A stretch of DNA of 64,000 nt, taken from positions 1 to 64,000 of the forward strand of contig CAIJRD010000010.1 of assembly GCA_903822975.1 (NCBI GenBank). Reading direction: 5' to 3'. The translations under genes and the position numbers were made by a program. Source of the stretch: an uncultured Sinobacteraceae bacterium. Its GTDB lineage: Bacteria; Pseudomonadota; Gammaproteobacteria; Nevskiales; Nevskiaceae. The stretch's first letter is position 1, and each line of letters begins with the position of its first letter. Shown one piece after another: positions 27,866-36,680 of the stretch. The notes beneath the pieces were generated by a model, which saw only the letters and a program-made list of their open reading frames with translations, did not search any database and was not told the DNA's origin.

Positions 27866-28090
27866 TCAGACGCGGCGTAGCGGCGCATCCAGCGAAGCAG
27901 GCTCCAATTCGATAGCGACTGTGCGCATCGGTCCTCCGGAATCGGCGGGCTGCTAGGCCTCGCAGCGCTCCATGTCGGCAATGTCCATTGAGAGCGACAC
28001 GAACTAGTCGTTCTACAGGACGCACCGGTAGGCAAACGGCCGCCGCGGCCCCGTGCTTTCGAACGGCCGGTCCGTCCTGACGATCTGCAT
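27866..28090 (-). pseudogene. Possible decayed small gene with three amber codons
   Basis: From the ATG at 28090 a 74-codon frame with high GC3 runs to TGA at 27868-27866, directly against the stop of the convergent SDR. It reads as a plausible protein (start MQIVRTDRPFESTG, middle FVSLSMDIADMERCEA, end MRTVAIELEPASLDA). It is broken by TAG at codons 26, 29 and 46. I do not recognise the family. Either a pseudogene or a chance frame. Confidence 0.35.
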
Positions 28091-28110
28091 CGCGGAAAGA
28101 ATTCCAGCTG

Positions 28111-28129
28111 GGGAGTCGCCCCGACTCCC
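28111..28129. terminator. Perfect inverted repeat
   Basis: GGGAGTCG-CCC-CGACTCCC, 8-bp stem with 3-base loop and no T-run. Possible terminator or RNA hairpin about 250 bases after the SDR gene. Confidence 0.35.
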
Positions 28130-28357
28130 TAAACCCCGAAGTGATGACGAGTGCGAAGCCAGTCGCGCTCAGCTCCGCCTAAGGTCCAGTGAGGGCGGCG
28201 GTCACGGCACACCAGTCGCTTGAGCTAAGCGCGAGAAGGCCAGTTGAGTCCATCCCGCCTTTCGGTGCATTTAACCTTATGGTTTAGGTCGCGCGTCCTA
28301 GGCCATGCCGCCGCCGCTTAGGCCGGCCACGTTCAGGCCAGAAATCCGAAAAAAATC

Positions 28358-28387
28358 TTTGACGCCAAAAAAACTTTGCGATATCGT
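28358..28387 (+). promoter_or_regulatory. Candidate sigma70 promoter of TonB receptor operon
   Basis: TTTGAC (28358-28363) is followed by an 18-base spacer and TATCGT (28382-28387) in an AT-rich stretch. It lies about 85 bases upstream of the preferred start. Confidence 0.35.
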
Positions 28388-28471
28388 TCGCATGATTACG
28401 ACATTAGTAGTTAGGCGCTAGGTTCTAAAAACTAGATGAACCGGCGAAAGTCTTCAACGGGAGGGGATGCA

Positions 28472-30913
28472 GTGAAGAGCATTTTGAAGCGTGCCTTGAT
28501 CGGCACTTACGCGCTGACGGCTTCAGGATTCGCGGCGGCACAGGCGACTGACAATGCCGCGGCGCCAGCCGCCGATCCGAACTCAGCTGCTGCGCCAGCA
28601 CCGGACAGCAGCGCTGCTCCCGAAAGTTCGACGCCCGGCTCGGAGCGCGCCGCGCCGCACGATCGCTTCATGCAGGAGGTGGTGGTTACCGCGCAGAAGC
28701 GCGAGGAAAACCTGCAGGACGTTCCGATCGCGGTATCGGCTTTCTCGGCCGAGAATCTCGAGGCGCGCGGCGTCGAAGATCCGAAGGCACTCGAGCGCAT
28801 CACTCCGGGCATGAGCTACTCGAGCTTGGTCGGCTATTCGCTGATCTACCTGCGAGGAGTAGGTACCGACAACTTCATTCCCTCTGCTGATACCAGCGTT
28901 GCGACATATATCGATGGTGTCTACCTGCCGTTTGCGCACAGTCTGGCGCAGAGCTTCGTTCCGCTCGAGCGCATCGAGGTTGAGAAGGGTCCGCAGGGCA
29001 CCTTGTTCGGCCGCAACTCCACCGGTGGTGCGATCAACATCGTCACTAAGAAGCCGAGCGATACCTTCGAAGGCGACTTCAGCATCAGTCGCGGCAATTT
29101 CAACGCGATGACCGGAAAGGGCTTCCTCAGTGGTCCGCTCGGTTTGCCGGGTCTCACCGGCAGCGTCTCCTTCATCTACGATCAGATCGATCCCTACTAC
29201 AAAACTGTCCCGGATTCGCCGGTAAAGGCGCAGGCGGGCAACTTCACGCGCGGCATGAGTGCGAAGCTGCGCTATCAGCCGATCGATGAAGTCACGGTCA
29301 AGGCGAATACGCTGATCTCGGGCTTCGACGGTTCCGGCACCATTGCTAATCAGAACCCTGCAGTGAAGCCGCTCGGTACACTGCTCGGCATTCAACCAAC
29401 CACCGGATACGAGATCGGCTCGGATCGCCGCAATTTCCTGTCAGCGCATAATTTTCTGGTGTACGGCGAAGCGGACTGGAATCCGGAATGGTTCGACATG
29501 AAGCTGCTCAGCAGCTATCAGAAAGTTCGCACTAGTACCGACTTCGACTACGACGGCTCCTCGCAGAACATCGTCGGTTTTATTCCGACGAATCAGTATT
29601 TCCGGGATACCACCGACGAACTGCAAGTCCTGTCGAAGAAGGGTGGAATCTTTCCCGACTGGATGAGCCTGACCAGCGGACTCTATTACTACCGCTCTTC
29701 CGGTGGTTTCGATCCGGTGTATTTCCAGGTCGCCGATCTCACGCATTTGTCGAGCCTCCCGATCCCGTCGATTCTGCAGCCTATTACCGGCGCGTTGCAG
29801 CCGCTGTATAACGCTTTCGAAAATCTGGGCACTCAGCTTTCGAGCCGCTTCGGTATTCCGTTCCCCACCAACGGCGCCGACATCGTGCTGCACGGTGTGG
29901 TTTTCACGCGTTCGTATGCAGGGTATGCGCAGACCACGATCACACCACTGAACTGGTTCGACATCACGTTGGGCGGACGCTACCAGATCGAAGATCGTGG
30001 AGTGACGCAGGCATCGAGCGCGCTGCAGACGACCACCGGCCCGATCAACATTTTTCAGTTCCCGCACGACAAGGCGGTGACCTACAACTTCTCGCCGAAA
30101 GTCACGCTGGACTTCAAGCCGTTCGACGACCAGTTGATCTACATGACCTGGCAAAAAGGATTCAAGAGCGGAACCTTCAACGTCGTATCGATCTACACGC
30201 CGCCGACCTATGTGAAGCCCGAGAAAGTAATGGCGGTGGAACTCGGAAACAAGGGTTCGTTCTTCGACGGGAACCTGCGCTATAGCGCGGCGCTATTCCA
30301 GACGCGCATCAACGATGTGCAGACGCTGATTGTGTCGCTGGTCAGCGGCGGCGCGGTGAACCTTGCCAACGCGGGTGAAGCGACGATTCGCGGTGCGGAA
30401 TTCGATGTCACTGCGCGTCCGCTACCTGAACTGCTGTCCGGCTTTAACGTCAACGTCAGCGGTGCGTACCTGCACGGTGTTTACAACTCGTTCCCGAATG
30501 GCCCGGGCTTCGATCAGACCACCGGCCTGTACTTTGGTCCCAACTCGCTGGTGGCAACGCCTGGGCGAGACTTCAGCGGCAACAAGACCGTGCGCACGCC
30601 GAAGTTCACCGCTACCGTGGCCCCGGGCTACACCTTCAATGCGCCTGGTGGTTCGGTCGAACTTGGGGCAGACGGCTATTACAACTCCGGCTTCTTCTAC
30701 GACACGCAGAACACCGTCAAGCAGCCGAATTACATCACGGTCGGCATGCACACCTCGTATCTCTACGACCCCTGGCAGCTGCGCGTGACCGCCTACGGTA
30801 AGAACATCAACGGGGCGTATTACTTCACCAACAAGTTCGCGACCGATTTCGGCGTTGCCGCTTCACCTGCTCCGCCGGCCGAGTATGGCCTGCGCCTGAC
30901 GTGGGATTTCTAA
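28472..30913 (+). CDS. TonB-dependent outer-membrane receptor
   Basis: 813 residues from GTG 28472, which has GGGAGGGG 5 bases upstream and opens with a signal peptide (KSILKRALIGTYALTASG). An in-frame ATG at 28436 is the alternative. An Ala/Pro-rich linker precedes the plug (VVVTAQKREENLQDVPIAVS, then PQGTLFGRNSTGGAINIVTK). The 22-strand barrel ends in YGLRLTWDF. This FyuA/CirA-like subclass with VTAQKREE is abundant in steroid- and terpene-degrading proteobacteria. It begins a set with a small secreted protein and an OmpA-family protein that is repeated at 56-60 kb. Confidence 0.9.
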   Translation: MKSILKRALIGTYALTASGFAAAQATDNAAAPAADPNSAAAPAPDSSAAPESSTPGSERAAPHDRFMQEVVVTAQKREENLQDVPIAVSAFSAENLEARGVEDPKALERITPGMSYSSLVGYSLIYLRGVGTDNFIPSADTSVATYIDGVYLPFAHSLAQSFVPLERIEVEKGPQGTLFGRNSTGGAINIVTKKPSDTFEGDFSISRGNFNAMTGKGFLSGPLGLPGLTGSVSFIYDQIDPYYKTVPDSPVKAQAGNFTRGMSAKLRYQPIDEVTVKANTLISGFDGSGTIANQNPAVKPLGTLLGIQPTTGYEIGSDRRNFLSAHNFLVYGEADWNPEWFDMKLLSSYQKVRTSTDFDYDGSSQNIVGFIPTNQYFRDTTDELQVLSKKGGIFPDWMSLTSGLYYYRSSGGFDPVYFQVADLTHLSSLPIPSILQPITGALQPLYNAFENLGTQLSSRFGIPFPTNGADIVLHGVVFTRSYAGYAQTTITPLNWFDITLGGRYQIEDRGVTQASSALQTTTGPINIFQFPHDKAVTYNFSPKVTLDFKPFDDQLIYMTWQKGFKSGTFNVVSIYTPPTYVKPEKVMAVELGNKGSFFDGNLRYSAALFQTRINDVQTLIVSLVSGGAVNLANAGEATIRGAEFDVTARPLPELLSGFNVNVSGAYLHGVYNSFPNGPGFDQTTGLYFGPNSLVATPGRDFSGNKTVRTPKFTATVAPGYTFNAPGGSVELGADGYYNSGFFYDTQNTVKQPNYITVGMHTSYLYDPWQLRVTAYGKNINGAYYFTNKFATDFGVAASPAPPAEYGLRLTWDF

Positions 30914-30920
30914 GCACGAA

Positions 30921-30942
30921 CACGCACGTACCCTTGTGCGTG
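30921..30942. terminator. Stem-loop after TonB receptor
   Basis: CACGCAC (30921-30927) pairs with GTGCGTG (30936-30942) around an 8-base loop, just after the receptor stop. No T-run, so it may be an attenuator or mRNA-stabilising hairpin. Confidence 0.35.
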
Positions 30943-30975
30943 CGATTGATCTGACGATGCATGTGGAGGATAGCG

Positions 30976-31428
30976 ATGAAAAAGGTTTGGATGGTTACCG
31001 CAGTGAGCTTGATGCTAGGCGTATCCGTGCCGAGTCGCGCTGCGAGCCCCTCTGCACTGGCCACCACCGTGGCGGGGTTCCGTTCGCAGCTCGGTGCATT
31101 GGAGCTGCTCGGGCGCGGATCGATTCCGCTCGGCGTCGGCCTGTTGAAGAGCACCTTGAGCCTGCCGAAGGGCACCTTGCCAGGACTGATCGGCACTGGC
31201 CCGGCGGTGGTCACCTCGCTGGTGGCAACCGGTACGGGCAGCCTCGGCGCACTACCGGGATTGTCGGTGCTGAAAAAGATCGCGGTGCATCAGGGCGACG
31301 TCTCGGGCATCAATGCGCTGCCGGACGGCATCATCGTTTCGGGCGTACTGAAGTCACTGCCGCTCACCGGACCGGCAGATGTCGTCAACGTGTTGACGAT
31401 CGTCAAACAAGTGAATTTGAAAAAGTAG
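30976..31428 (+). CDS. Small secreted protein of unknown function
   Basis: 150 residues from ATG 30976, 5 bases after GGAGGA. The signal peptide is MKKVWMVTAVSLMLGVSV with cleavage near SRA-AS. The mature part is Gly/Leu/Val-rich with repeated short hydrophobic stretches (LPKGTLPGLIGTGPAV, TGTGSLGALPGLSVL) and no Cys. Family not recognised. It lies between a TonB receptor and an OmpA-family gene; the equivalent set at 56-60 kb also carries a small secreted protein (60121), which suggests a functional link to the outer-membrane pair. Confidence 0.65.
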   Translation: MKKVWMVTAVSLMLGVSVPSRAASPSALATTVAGFRSQLGALELLGRGSIPLGVGLLKSTLSLPKGTLPGLIGTGPAVVTSLVATGTGSLGALPGLSVLKKIAVHQGDVSGINALPDGIIVSGVLKSLPLTGPADVVNVLTIVKQVNLKK

Positions 31429-31557
31429 TCGTCGTGCGCGCCAGCATCGACTGGCTACGGCGTCGTCGCTGCACCTGCGTCGGAGGGCGCTTGGTGGGCG
31501 TTTCGTGGACGCGCGAAAAAGAAATGAAGTGAAGTACATCCAAGGGCGGAACACCGA

Positions 31558-32934
31558 ATGAACAGAACATTAGTGGTAATGGGGATGGGCCTGATGCTGG
31601 GCGGCGCGGCCGCGGCACAGGACGCGCCAGCGCCGGGCATACCGGCTGATGTGGCAGCGCCCGCCGTCGCGAGTACCGATCCCGCGCCGGCATCGGCTGC
31701 GCAGACCTCGGACGCCGCACCGGCAGACGCAACTGCAACTTCGGCTGCACCGGAAGGTACGGACGCGGGCACGCCGGTACCACCACCACCGCCGCCAGTC
31801 GATGCGCCGCCACCTCCGCCACCGCAGTCGCCGGATGAACTCAAGCTGTCGATGTCGCCGCTCTATGCCGGTGCTTACGTCGCACCGATGTTCTCCTATT
31901 CGAAGCTCGCGCACGACTGGGAATCGAAGAACGGTCTCGGCGGTGAGCTCGCGCTCGGCTATCGTCTCAAGGAACACGGCTTCGGTGCCGAAGTCCGCGG
32001 CGTGTATTCAACCATCGGCAGCAGTCGCGCGATCGAAGGCGGCACCTTGAACGCATTGATCTTCCCGTTTGCTGGAAATGCATTCGCGGATGGTCTGTAC
32101 TTTGTTGGCGGCGGCGGCTATCTGCGTAGCAGCAAGCATCCGCAGATCAGCGGTTCATTCGGTACCACCGCATTGCAGATCGGCGCCGGCTACATGCTCG
32201 GGCTCAAGTTCGGCGGCTACGACTTCGGTGTTCGCGCAGAAGCGCTAGGTCGCCATGAGGAGCGCAGCCAGGTTGATCGCAACGACGCCGACGGTGGTCC
32301 GCGCACATTCAACGACGTGGTCTTCAACATCGGACTGCAACTGCCGCTTGGCCGGCCGCACGAAGCGCCACCAGCGCCGGAGCCTCCAGTGACGGTGGTG
32401 CCGCCGGTTGTGACCTCAGCGCCGGTAGCGCCGCCAAAGCCCCAATGCCGCAAGCCGGAACCCGGTGAAAAGCTCACGCTCGACGGATGCGGTGCCGGTG
32501 ATGTGATCGTGCTGAACGGCGTCAATTTCGATTTCAACAAGGCCACGCTCACTGCCAACGCGCAGACCATTCTCGACCAAGTGACGGCCGAACTTAGCGC
32601 GCATCCGGACATCAAAGTCGAACTCGCTGGACATACGGACAGCCGTGGTTCGGATGCATACAATCTAAAGCTCTCGCAGGCGAGGGCTGAATCGGTGCGA
32701 AGCTATTTCGTTACTCATGGTATCGCCGCCGATCGCATGACCGCTGTTGGGTATGGCGAGACGCAGCCGATCGCCAGCAACGATACCGACGACGGACGCG
32801 AGCACAACCGGCGTGTGGAACTTCGTATCACTTCGGCCGACAGCGCCACCCCAGTGGTGACGCCAGACACGAGCAGCGACGCCAACCCGCCGACTGACGC
32901 CGCTGCGCCGGCCGCACTGCCGTCGCAACCTTGA
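31558..32934 (+). CDS. OmpA-family outer-membrane protein
   Basis: 458 residues. Signal peptide (MNRTLVVMGMGLMLGGAAAA), an Ala/Pro-rich linker with a poly-Pro run, then a beta-barrel-like region (residues ~95-265). After a second Pro-rich hinge comes a C-terminal OmpA peptidoglycan-binding domain (NFDFNKATL, LAGHTDSRGSDAYN, LSQARAESVRSYF, DGREHNRRVELRI). It would anchor the outer membrane to the wall. Same architecture as the protein at 58672, including the linker CETPAPGE/CRKPEPGE and the DGC segment, so the two are paralogues within duplicated receptor sets. Confidence 0.85.
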   Translation: MNRTLVVMGMGLMLGGAAAAQDAPAPGIPADVAAPAVASTDPAPASAAQTSDAAPADATATSAAPEGTDAGTPVPPPPPPVDAPPPPPPQSPDELKLSMSPLYAGAYVAPMFSYSKLAHDWESKNGLGGELALGYRLKEHGFGAEVRGVYSTIGSSRAIEGGTLNALIFPFAGNAFADGLYFVGGGGYLRSSKHPQISGSFGTTALQIGAGYMLGLKFGGYDFGVRAEALGRHEERSQVDRNDADGGPRTFNDVVFNIGLQLPLGRPHEAPPAPEPPVTVVPPVVTSAPVAPPKPQCRKPEPGEKLTLDGCGAGDVIVLNGVNFDFNKATLTANAQTILDQVTAELSAHPDIKVELAGHTDSRGSDAYNLKLSQARAESVRSYFVTHGIAADRMTAVGYGETQPIASNDTDDGREHNRRVELRITSADSATPVVTPDTSSDANPPTDAAAPAALPSQP

Positions 32935-32968
32935 TGTGCAATGCAAGCTGATCGAGGCCGCTGAGCCA

Positions 32969-33685
32969 ATGTCCACCGCCGCGCCAAAGACCACAGAACG
33001 CATCATCGACGCTAGTCTGGCGCTGTTCAATGCCAGAGGCTTCTCCAATGTGCCGCTGTCAGCGATCGCGATGGAGGTTGGCATCAGCCCAGGAAACCTC
33101 AGCTACCATTTCAAAAGCAAGGCCGACATTGTCATGGCCGTGTTTCCGCAGCTTCAGGCCGCACTGGCCGAGTCAAAGCGCACCGGCGAGGACTTCATTC
33201 CAAAAGAGGGCGTGCGGCGCCTTCTGGAAATGTTCCAAACGATGTGGCGCTATCGTTTCTTCTTCAACGGTCTCCTGCAACTCATTGCTGACGATCGAAC
33301 GATGCGCAAGCGCTACCTCGAGCTGGAGGGGGGCATGATCGAGTCGATCCAGCGCATCCTCGATGAGCTCACGGTTCAAGGCTACATTGTCCCGACCGCG
33401 CCATGGTTCAGCACCCATATGTGGGCACGTTCGTGGTGGATGATGTGGCTGAGCTGGCTGCGCTACGAGCAACTCGAAAGTCCGCGCAGCATGCGCCCAC
33501 GGGACTCGGCCCTGTACGAGGCGGTGGTTCTCACCATAGGTGCCGGGCAACCGTATTTCCGCAAGGATATTGTCGAGGCAATGTTGACCGCACTGGAAGC
33601 GGAACTGCCTGGTGGCGGACTGCCGATTCCTACCGGTCGCGTCCCGACGATTCGCAAGCGGCGGCGTACGACGGTCGAAAGATGA
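32969..33685 (+). CDS. TetR/AcrR-family transcriptional regulator
   Basis: 238 residues from ATG 32969; the GTG at 32936 is an alternative. N-terminal helix-turn-helix: TTERIIDASLALFNARGFSN, then SAIAMEVGISPGNLSYHFKS. The ligand domain is Trp/Phe-rich (WFSTHMWARSWWMMWLSWLRY), which suggests a hydrophobic ligand. It follows the OmpA gene by 34 bases and precedes two membrane-protein genes, so it may control the 28-35 kb unit. Confidence 0.85.
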   Translation: MSTAAPKTTERIIDASLALFNARGFSNVPLSAIAMEVGISPGNLSYHFKSKADIVMAVFPQLQAALAESKRTGEDFIPKEGVRRLLEMFQTMWRYRFFFNGLLQLIADDRTMRKRYLELEGGMIESIQRILDELTVQGYIVPTAPWFSTHMWARSWWMMWLSWLRYEQLESPRSMRPRDSALYEAVVLTIGAGQPYFRKDIVEAMLTALEAELPGGGLPIPTGRVPTIRKRRRTTVER

Positions 33686-33758
33686 GATCCGCTATGCAGC
33701 ACGATCGATGCGGCAGCGAAGCGCGGCGAGCGACGGCTCGCGGTGGCGCAGTCCCGAA

Positions 33759-34502
33759 ATGATGATCTTCGACTTCATGAACGGCGGCCTCAGCTATGAT
33801 CCGGCCACCGTGGTTGCGAACACCAGCAGCAACATGGTCTGGATACTCGGCGCCTGCGCGATCTCCTTCATCGGCGCGTATATGCAGTATTTCGGCGCGA
33901 TTCAGATGGGATTCAAGCACAGGACCTTCTCGATCCCCCTGATCGGCAACCTGTGGAACTTCGCGCACGACACCACGTTCGTGTCGAACATGCATCACTG
34001 GTTCCACGATATCGACTTCTGGCTGGTGAAGGCGTTCTGGTTCGCGTTGGTGGTGTTCGCGCTGTGCGAATGCGTCGTCATCTTCCAGATGCTGCGCTTC
34101 GGGCGGGACGACATTTTTCGCGGCATGAGTCTGCCGGAGGCACTTGCCAGTTACCTAGGTCTGCAACTATTCACGTACGGCGTGTTCTGGTGGTTCCTGT
34201 CGATGGTGAAAGACCCGTACTACCTGCTGTCCTTCTCGACAACAGTGATACTGGCGCCGATGTTCAATATCGTGATGATGCGCGTTCGCGGAACCCGTAA
34301 GGGCTTCTCGCTATTCATGATCACCGGCTTCATTCCGCTTACCGCGGGGTTCTGGCTGTGGATGTTTTTGAGCGATCCGTACTTTCTTAAACCGTTCTTC
34401 TGGCTCATTGCCATCGGCAATGTCGGCATCAGTGTTGCTGGTTTGCGCTGCTTCCTGAAGCTACCGGTTTATGCGCCGCCATCAGCTGCCGTTCCGTCAT
34501 AG
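33759..34502 (+). CDS. Polytopic membrane protein of unknown family
   Basis: 247 residues from the tandem ATGs at 33759/33762; no strong ribosome site. Six or seven hydrophobic helices. Distinct features are a polar, His-rich segment IGNLWNFAHDTTFVS followed by NMHHWFHDIDFWLVKAFW between helices 2 and 3, with Trp, Asn, His and Asp that could form an active site facing the membrane. Size and layout recall small integral-membrane cyclases or isomerases, but I cannot assign a family. It lies between the TetR gene and another membrane-protein gene. Confidence 0.6.
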   Translation: MMIFDFMNGGLSYDPATVVANTSSNMVWILGACAISFIGAYMQYFGAIQMGFKHRTFSIPLIGNLWNFAHDTTFVSNMHHWFHDIDFWLVKAFWFALVVFALCECVVIFQMLRFGRDDIFRGMSLPEALASYLGLQLFTYGVFWWFLSMVKDPYYLLSFSTTVILAPMFNIVMMRVRGTRKGFSLFMITGFIPLTAGFWLWMFLSDPYFLKPFFWLIAIGNVGISVAGLRCFLKLPVYAPPSAAVPS

Positions 34503-34568
34503 CAGTAGCGAATGAAGATGAAAGCGTCGCTGACCCTTGCAGTACAGCCCTATGAGGAACGGTAACTG

Positions 34569-35270
34569 ATGAATACGAAGTCTCAGCTGCTGTGCCTATG
34601 GTGCGGTCCGCTGATGCTTTTTCTATTCTGGTTTGGCTTTATGTATTGCGCCGACTATCTACCGCCGCCTTCGGCTGCTCTGACGCCAGAACAACTGGTT
34701 TCGCGGATCCAGAACAACCTGAACGGGTTTCGGGCCGGAATGTTGATCACCATGTTCGGGTTCTCCTTGATGGTGCCGTGGGCGGTCGGTCTTGCGGCGC
34801 GGTTGCGGCCGTCCGAGGGCGATTTTCCGGTGCTGACCTATACCCAGATCGGGAGCGTCGCAATCGGTTCGCTGATCGGGCAGGGCGCGACCTGGATTTT
34901 CGAAGCGGTTGCTTATCGATTGGACGACACCGACCCACACATTGTCCGCGCGCTGCACGACGTTGGCTTCTTCACATTCCTGGCGCCCTGGCCGTCGTTC
35001 ACGATCTGGTGCTTCGCGTTAGCGCTGGCAATTTTCCGCGATCCGCGGCCGTTACCGGATTTCCCGCGCTGGTCTGGATTTCTGAGTCTCTGGACCGGTT
35101 TGCTGTTCATGCCGGCCTGCATGATCTTTTGGTTCAAAAGTGGTCCATTTTCGTGGAACGGCGTTATCGCGTTCTACATTCCTGTGTTCATCTTTTTTAT
35201 CTGGGTCGTCGGCATGACCGTCCCGGCAATCAAATCCGTTCTCAGGCAAGCTGCGATCGAAACAGCTTAG
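34569..35270 (+). CDS. Membrane protein of unknown family, type E copy 1
   Basis: 233 residues with about six helices. Notable is the first loop, YLPPPSAALTPEQLVSRI, followed by a conserved NGFRAGMLITMFGF and VPWAVGLAARLR. The protein at 36681-37478 has the same order (LPIPGADWPAAKLATWL, YQLGCMLMLIAGG, APWGSALAI) and similar length, so the two are paralogues. Both lie next to other uncharacterised membrane genes. Function unknown. Confidence 0.65.
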   Translation: MNTKSQLLCLWCGPLMLFLFWFGFMYCADYLPPPSAALTPEQLVSRIQNNLNGFRAGMLITMFGFSLMVPWAVGLAARLRPSEGDFPVLTYTQIGSVAIGSLIGQGATWIFEAVAYRLDDTDPHIVRALHDVGFFTFLAPWPSFTIWCFALALAIFRDPRPLPDFPRWSGFLSLWTGLLFMPACMIFWFKSGPFSWNGVIAFYIPVFIFFIWVVGMTVPAIKSVLRQAAIETA

Positions 35271-35795
35271 CGACGTGAGGTGAATGTCTGCTGTCGCTTC
35301 TGCCGCAGATGGCTATCGCTATCGTTTCAGGAACGGTACTTCCGCGATGCTTCTGTGATTAGAAAAAAAGCGGGCGGCTCGTTCAAATTTCTTTGAGTTC
35401 GTCGATGGAGCGCGATTGTCTCGTGAGCGGATGTCCAATTGATTTAGCCGAGATCTCGCGGAGTCAAGTATATTGAATCGCCGCCAGACGAACGAAGCCT
35501 CTGGCGATTCGGAGTTGTGAAGATCAGTCGATCAGACCGGTGCAACTGCTCCGGTCTGATGTTCTGATGTCCCAGTAGCTGACACGTGCATATGTAGCGA
35601 CATCGGCTTAACCGGTAGCCGTACCGCGACATCGCGATTGGCGCAGGCGAGGGCTCGTGTCCGCGAAACAGCCGCGGCAGTCCGAACGTCAACTCCTACT
35701 CGATAAACAGTGTCCACAACGCGCATTCGCAAGCGAGTCGTCGCGCAAGGTCGAGAATTCTGTTTCGCGGTGATGAGCTTTTCGATCGCCGCGCC
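35271..35795. other. Intergenic region between convergent operons
   Basis: About 525 bases between converging genes with no credible coding frame. The only clear structure is the perfect 10-bp inverted repeat at 35531-35560. Confidence 0.55.
35531..35560. terminator. Perfect 10-bp inverted repeat
   Basis: ATCAGACCGG (35531-35540) and CCGGTCTGAT (35551-35560) flank a 10-base loop. Its position between converging genes suggests a bidirectional terminator, but there is no T-run. Confidence 0.45.
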
Positions 35796-36086
35796 TTATA
35801 GCGCTAAAGCAAGAACCACCAGTGCTGTGCAGATTAGTGCGCACCAAGTAGCGAAGATGGCGCGCATGAGTCTTGGCGAACGGCCGATCTCCATGAACGA
35901 ATGGCCAACCATGAATACCTTCACGAAGCTGATTATGAGGACCAGCGTGATCGCTGCATCCGGCCTCAGGTCGTGGTCCTTAAACCACCAAGAAGTTAGG
36001 GTGAGTACGACCAGAATTGCCCAGGTTGAGATCAGGCTCGCATTGTGACTGTCAGACTGCGTATTTGCGACTTCAGACTCCATCAT
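35796..36086 (-). CDS. Cytochrome c oxidase subunit IV-like small membrane protein (NorF-like), copy 2
   Basis: 96 residues, starting 2 bases after the stop of the NorE-like gene. Three helices with the conserved FVKVFMVGHSFMEIGRSPR region, matching the copy at 16840 (KVRFVILEFMEIRHAPR). It closes the minus-strand operon from 37478. No catalytic oxidase subunit is nearby. Confidence 0.75.
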   Translation of the reverse strand: MMESEVANTQSDSHNASLISTWAILVVLTLTSWWFKDHDLRPDAAITLVLIISFVKVFMVGHSFMEIGRSPRLMRAIFATWCALICTALVVLALAL

Positions 36087-36088
36087 CG

Positions 36089-36679
36089 TCAACCCACTAA
36101 ATAGAACAGTGCGAACAGGACCAACCAGATGAGGTCCACCAAGTGCCAATAGTTGGCGCCGTTTTCCAGAAAGCGCAACTGCCGCTCGGACGGCGCCGAT
36201 TTCACCCGCCCCGCAAGCCGCCAAAGATAGAAAAGCACGACCATACCGACGACCACATGCAATAGGTGCAGACCGGTCATCATGAAGTAGAGCTGGAAGA
36301 AGTTGTCGTGATGAGGCCCCAAGCCCGCATGAACCTTCTCGATCCACTCGATCGGCTTGTTGATGACGAACGTCAAGCCGCCCGCAATCGCTGCAAGGAT
36401 GTACTTTTGTGCAACAGATCCGTAGCCGCCACGTAACGCCTGCGCGGCGAGTGCTACGAATAAAGACGAGGTCAGAAGTACCAGCGTGTTGATAACGCCC
36501 ATCGTCAGGTGTAACGCGTGTGAACCGGTCTGGAAAGCCTCGCGGTTCTGACTGCGTTCGAACAGGAACGTGATGAAGTAAAGGCTGAAGACCGAGAGGT
36601 CGCTGATAATGAACGCCCACATGCCGACTTCACCCGGAATCCGAGGCGCCCTTTGTTGAGCCATGAAGTTGGTCGCCAT
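36089..36679 (-). CDS. Heme-copper oxidase subunit III-like membrane protein (NorE-like), copy 2
   Basis: 196 residues. Starts one base after the preceding gene. Subunit III signatures: PGEVGMWAFIISDLSVFSLY, MTGLHLLHVVVGMVVLF and YWHLVDLIWLVLFALFYLV. Paralogue of the protein at 16208, same length class as NorE. Here it is cotranscribed with the type E membrane protein rather than a desaturase. The operon promoter carries a motif B operator at 37704, placing it with the AveC-like genes. Confidence 0.8.
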   Translation of the reverse strand: MATNFMAQQRAPRIPGEVGMWAFIISDLSVFSLYFITFLFERSQNREAFQTGSHALHLTMGVINTLVLLTSSLFVALAAQALRGGYGSVAQKYILAAIAGGLTFVINKPIEWIEKVHAGLGPHHDNFFQLYFMMTGLHLLHVVVGMVVLFYLWRLAGRVKSAPSERQLRFLENGANYWHLVDLIWLVLFALFYLVG

Positions 36680-36680
36680 G

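Larger units (their letters stand above)
27866..28471. other. Intergenic region upstream of TonB receptor
   Basis: About 600 bases with lower coding density. It contains the decayed frame at 27866-28090, a perfect hairpin at 28111-28129 and an AT-rich promoter-like segment near 28358-28387. No motif A or B copy was found, so this receptor seems to be under other control. Confidence 0.5.

Noticed and set aside
22789..28015. Reassigned or suppressed amber codons
   Set aside because: Several clearly intact genes here end in TAG (for example those ending at 349, 7161 and 50384), so general reassignment is not supported.
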